This document shows, one piece after another, positions 62,551 to 64,000 of a stretch of DNA of 64,000 nucleotides (position 1 is its first letter; the number at the start of each line of letters is the position of its first letter). Below the pieces are notes generated by a model. The model was not told where the DNA came from. It ran no database searches and saw only the letters and a program-made list of their open reading frames with translations. Source of the stretch: Pseudomonas fluorescens (GTDB lineage Bacteria > Pseudomonadota > Gammaproteobacteria > Pseudomonadales > Pseudomonadaceae); the NCBI RefSeq assembly GCF_902497995.1, contig NZ_CABVII010000010.1, positions 140,833 through 204,832 of the forward strand, written 5' to 3'. The position numbers were made by a program, and so were the translations under genes.

Positions 62551-62567
62551 TGAATTTGCCCTGATGA

Positions 62568-62882
62568 TCAGCTGAGGCGAGCAGCACCCACGTGATCGGA
62601 ACCATCGGCAGCAACCTTGGCGGCACCGGTGTGATCGAAGCCGTCAGCGGCAACCTTGGCAGCGCCGGTATGATCAAAACCGTCAGAAGCGAGTTTGCCA
62701 GCACCGACGTGATCGGAACCGTCGGCGGCGAAGGATGCCGAGCCGGTATGGTCATAACCGTCAGAAGCGACAGCTGTCGAGGTGGTGTAGGCGGCTGAAC
62801 CCGTGCGGTCATAGCCGTCAGCGGCGAAGGTGTTGGCAGCCAGGACGGAGAGGGTCAGGGCGAGGATCAGTTTGATTTTCAT
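62568..62882 (-). CDS. Secreted protein of tandem D-H repeats
   Basis: The 104-residue protein has a signal peptide (MKIKLILALTLSVLAANTFA, then ADG). The mature part is made almost wholly of six repeats of about 14 residues with the pattern ADG-(Y/F/S)-D-(H/R)-(T/V)-G-(A/S), e.g. ASDGFDHTGAAKVA and AADGSDHVGA. The regularly spaced Asp-His pairs could bind metal, but no family function is known to me. The DNA also repeats, so copy number may vary. Confidence 0.8.
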   Translation of the reverse strand: MKIKLILALTLSVLAANTFAADGYDRTGSAAYTTSTAVASDGYDHTGSASFAADGSDHVGAGKLASDGFDHTGAAKVAADGFDHTGAAKVAADGSDHVGAARLS

Positions 62883-63071
62883 GAGAGTGGCTCCAGGTTC
62901 GTTGGCGTTGTGTGCCTTGGGTGTGGAATGGATAATACGCCGACTATTTTGATTAAAAAGCGCAAATAAACGCTAAAAACAATCGATTAAATCGATATGT
63001 AGGGTTCGGTGCTTGATCTGCCTTAAACCGCGGGCGGGTGGGGCGAACCTTGGGAAGGTGAGGGTGGGGGA

Positions 63072-63335
63072 TCAGCCGTTGGAGCAGCCGTTACCCATGA
63101 CGCTGTAACGCAGAATGTGGCGCTGACCTTTGGAGTCGTCGTATTCCATTTTGGCTGGGACAACTTCGCAGACGTTGGGGATTTCGCTCATTGATATGAC
63201 TTTGGCGATGTCCAGGTCGGTGGAGTAGGTGTATTCCTCGATGGCGGGTTGCTGCTGTGCGACATCAGTCGGAACCTCGTTTGCCATGGCGGTTGCGCAC
63301 AGGCTGCTGAGGGCCAGAACTAATAAAGCTTTCAT
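63072..63335 (-). CDS. DUF2790 periplasmic protein
   Basis: The 87-residue protein has a signal peptide (MKALLVLALSSLCATAMANE) and the DUF2790 domain with DLDIAKVISMSEIPNVCEVV and a C-terminal YSVMGNGCSNG. The two cysteines may form a disulphide. The family is common in Pseudomonas, often metal-responsive, but its role is unknown. The start at 63335 fits the signal peptide. Confidence 0.85.
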   Translation of the reverse strand: MKALLVLALSSLCATAMANEVPTDVAQQQPAIEEYTYSTDLDIAKVISMSEIPNVCEVVPAKMEYDDSKGQRHILRYSVMGNGCSNG

Positions 63336-63562
63336 TTCAGGGTTACCTTTTAGAGGTCGAGTGGGGTCACGCAACCTTTTGGGGGTTGCGTGTGGAACTT
63401 GCTTACCGGGTGTTGGATTAACTGCCTTCGTGGGGGCTGTAACTTGGTTAATCAGGTTGCCTTGTTGGCGGGGTGGATTTTAGGCGTGGGGGGGGCATTC
63501 ATATAGGTGGGGTTTTGATAAACACCTTTGGCGAATTTCGTAACAATCGTGGAATACCTTTG

Positions 63563-63685
63563 TAGGAGCCGGCTTGCTGGCGGTGTTTGCGACGTGGTTG
63601 GTCAGGCACGTCGCATTTTTTGTGGTGTGGTTTTTCAGGGGGACTGCGTTATCGTTCTTCGCGGGCAAGCCTCGCTCCTACAGGG
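63563..63685. repeat. Two REP units in the acsA upstream region
   Basis: TGTAGGAGCCGGCTTGCTGG (63561-63580) and TTCGCGGGCAAGCCTCGCTC (63659-63678) face each other. The other parts of the 63336-63821 gap appear to hold only promoters. Confidence 0.75.
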
Positions 63686-63821
63686 GCGTTTTGGGTGGGC
63701 GTTCTGGGGTTGTCGGGGTAATTTGCAGGGGGTTGTTACTACCATCGTCGAATGGTTCTATAGGCGCGGTCCGGCTACAACTGGTTCATACAAAAACAAC
63801 TATTCCACCGAGGTAAGAAAG

Positions 63822-64000
63822 ATGAGTGCGGCTTCTCTGTATCCCGTTCGTCCCGAGGTTGCGGCCAACACGTTGACTGATGAGGCGACCTACAAGGCCA
63901 TGTACCAGCAGTCGGTCGTCAACCCGGACGGCTTCTGGCGCGAGCAAGCCAAGCGCCTCGACTGGATCAAGCCTTTCACCACGGTGAAGCAGACGTCTTT
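63822..64000 (+). CDS. acsA: Acetyl-CoA synthetase, N-terminal part (cut by window edge)
   Basis: From the ATG at 63822, behind GAGGTAAG, the frame reads [20 protein letters not shown], then [20 protein letters not shown] and [12 protein letters not shown]. This is the characteristic start of acetyl-CoA synthetase, which activates acetate to acetyl-CoA. The frame is open to the window end. Confidence 0.93.
   Translation, partial: MSAASLYPVRPEVAANTLTDEATYKAMYQQSVVNPDGFWREQAKRLDWIKPFTTVKQTS

Larger units (their letters stand above)
61917..62567. other. Long nrdB upstream region
   Basis: It contains a hairpin (GTGTGAAA at 61951 and TTTCACAC at 61971-61978) in the 5' untranslated part, the NrdR-like box near 62480 and a GC-rich hairpin at 62530-62550. 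No gene is seen. Confidence 0.6.

Overview
The window is chromosomal DNA of a fluorescent-group Pseudomonas. The evidence is a TtgABC/MexAB-OprM-type efflux operon with its divergent TetR repressor, an OprD-type porin, Pseudomonas-only small families (DUF2025, DUF2790), many REP sequences of the 'GTAGGAGCGAGGCTTGCCCGCGAA' kind (quoted here only as a family label, partly shown), class I ribonucleotide reductase nrdB, and the start of acsA at the right edge.

Region 1 (1-17.5 kb) is ordinary core and variable Pseudomonas chromosome. It holds an OprD porin start, ttgCBA/ttgR, a GNAT acetyltransferase, a SnoaL-like protein, a DGPF (YCII) protein with an ECF42-type sigma factor, LysR and PACE efflux genes, zntB, a GAF histidine kinase, a PepSY protein, glpQ, DUF2025 and a thioredoxin-like ferredoxin.

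Region 2 (17.5-26.6 kb) is a compact nine-gene operon on the minus strand. A divergent Lrp/AsnC regulator stands at its head. In order of transcription it encodes: a DRE-TIM (HMGL-like) aldolase, a PqqC/heme-oxygenase-like metal oxidase, a fold-type IV (IlvE-like) aminotransferase, a glutathionylspermidine-synthase-like ATP-grasp ligase, an MFS exporter, a GalB-type (4-oxalomesaconate hydratase) PIG-L protein, an 81-residue miniature PhzF-like protein, a RimK/LysX-like ATP-grasp ligase and a C45 (penicillin acyltransferase-like) protein. Most junctions overlap. I do not recognise this as a described cluster. The gene set suggests that an unusual amino acid is made by aldol, (de)hydration, transamination and oxidation steps, then joined by peptide bonds, acylated and exported. 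Decayed RND and LysR fragments lie just upstream of the regulator.

Region 3 (27.5-37.4 kb) is variable chromosome: DUF1003, a TetR repressor with clear operators facing a metallo-beta-lactamase-fold gene, a periplasmic amidase, two small XRE proteins, a decayed AraC gene, a secreted DUF3298-like protein, a CoiA-like zinc protein, an SRA-HNH (McrA-like) restriction endonuclease and a BRO-N protein.

Region 4 (37.6-60.45 kb) is an accessory island. It is bracketed by 23-bp-period repeat arrays in inverted orientation that share a perfect 76-bp match. It contains an IS21-family element, IS5 and TniQ-like remnants, a cyclopropane synthase, a TRIC-type channel, SulP and NhaA transporters, a DUF1275 protein, a tandem universal stress protein, a canonical malic enzyme, a malic-enzyme-like protein that has lost its metal and nucleotide motifs, an NAD-isocitrate-dehydrogenase-like enzyme, a second-type methionine aminopeptidase, and a two-gene DUF module present twice. 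Five genes or gene pairs carry the same 8-3-8 AT-rich operator (consensus half-site ATTAWMAT), probably the target of the island's ribbon-helix-helix protein. The island therefore looks like a coordinately controlled carbon/ion/stress package.

Region 5 (60.6-64 kb) returns to core genes: nrdB, a secreted protein made of D-H repeats, DUF2790 and acsA. No tRNA, rRNA or CRISPR array was seen.
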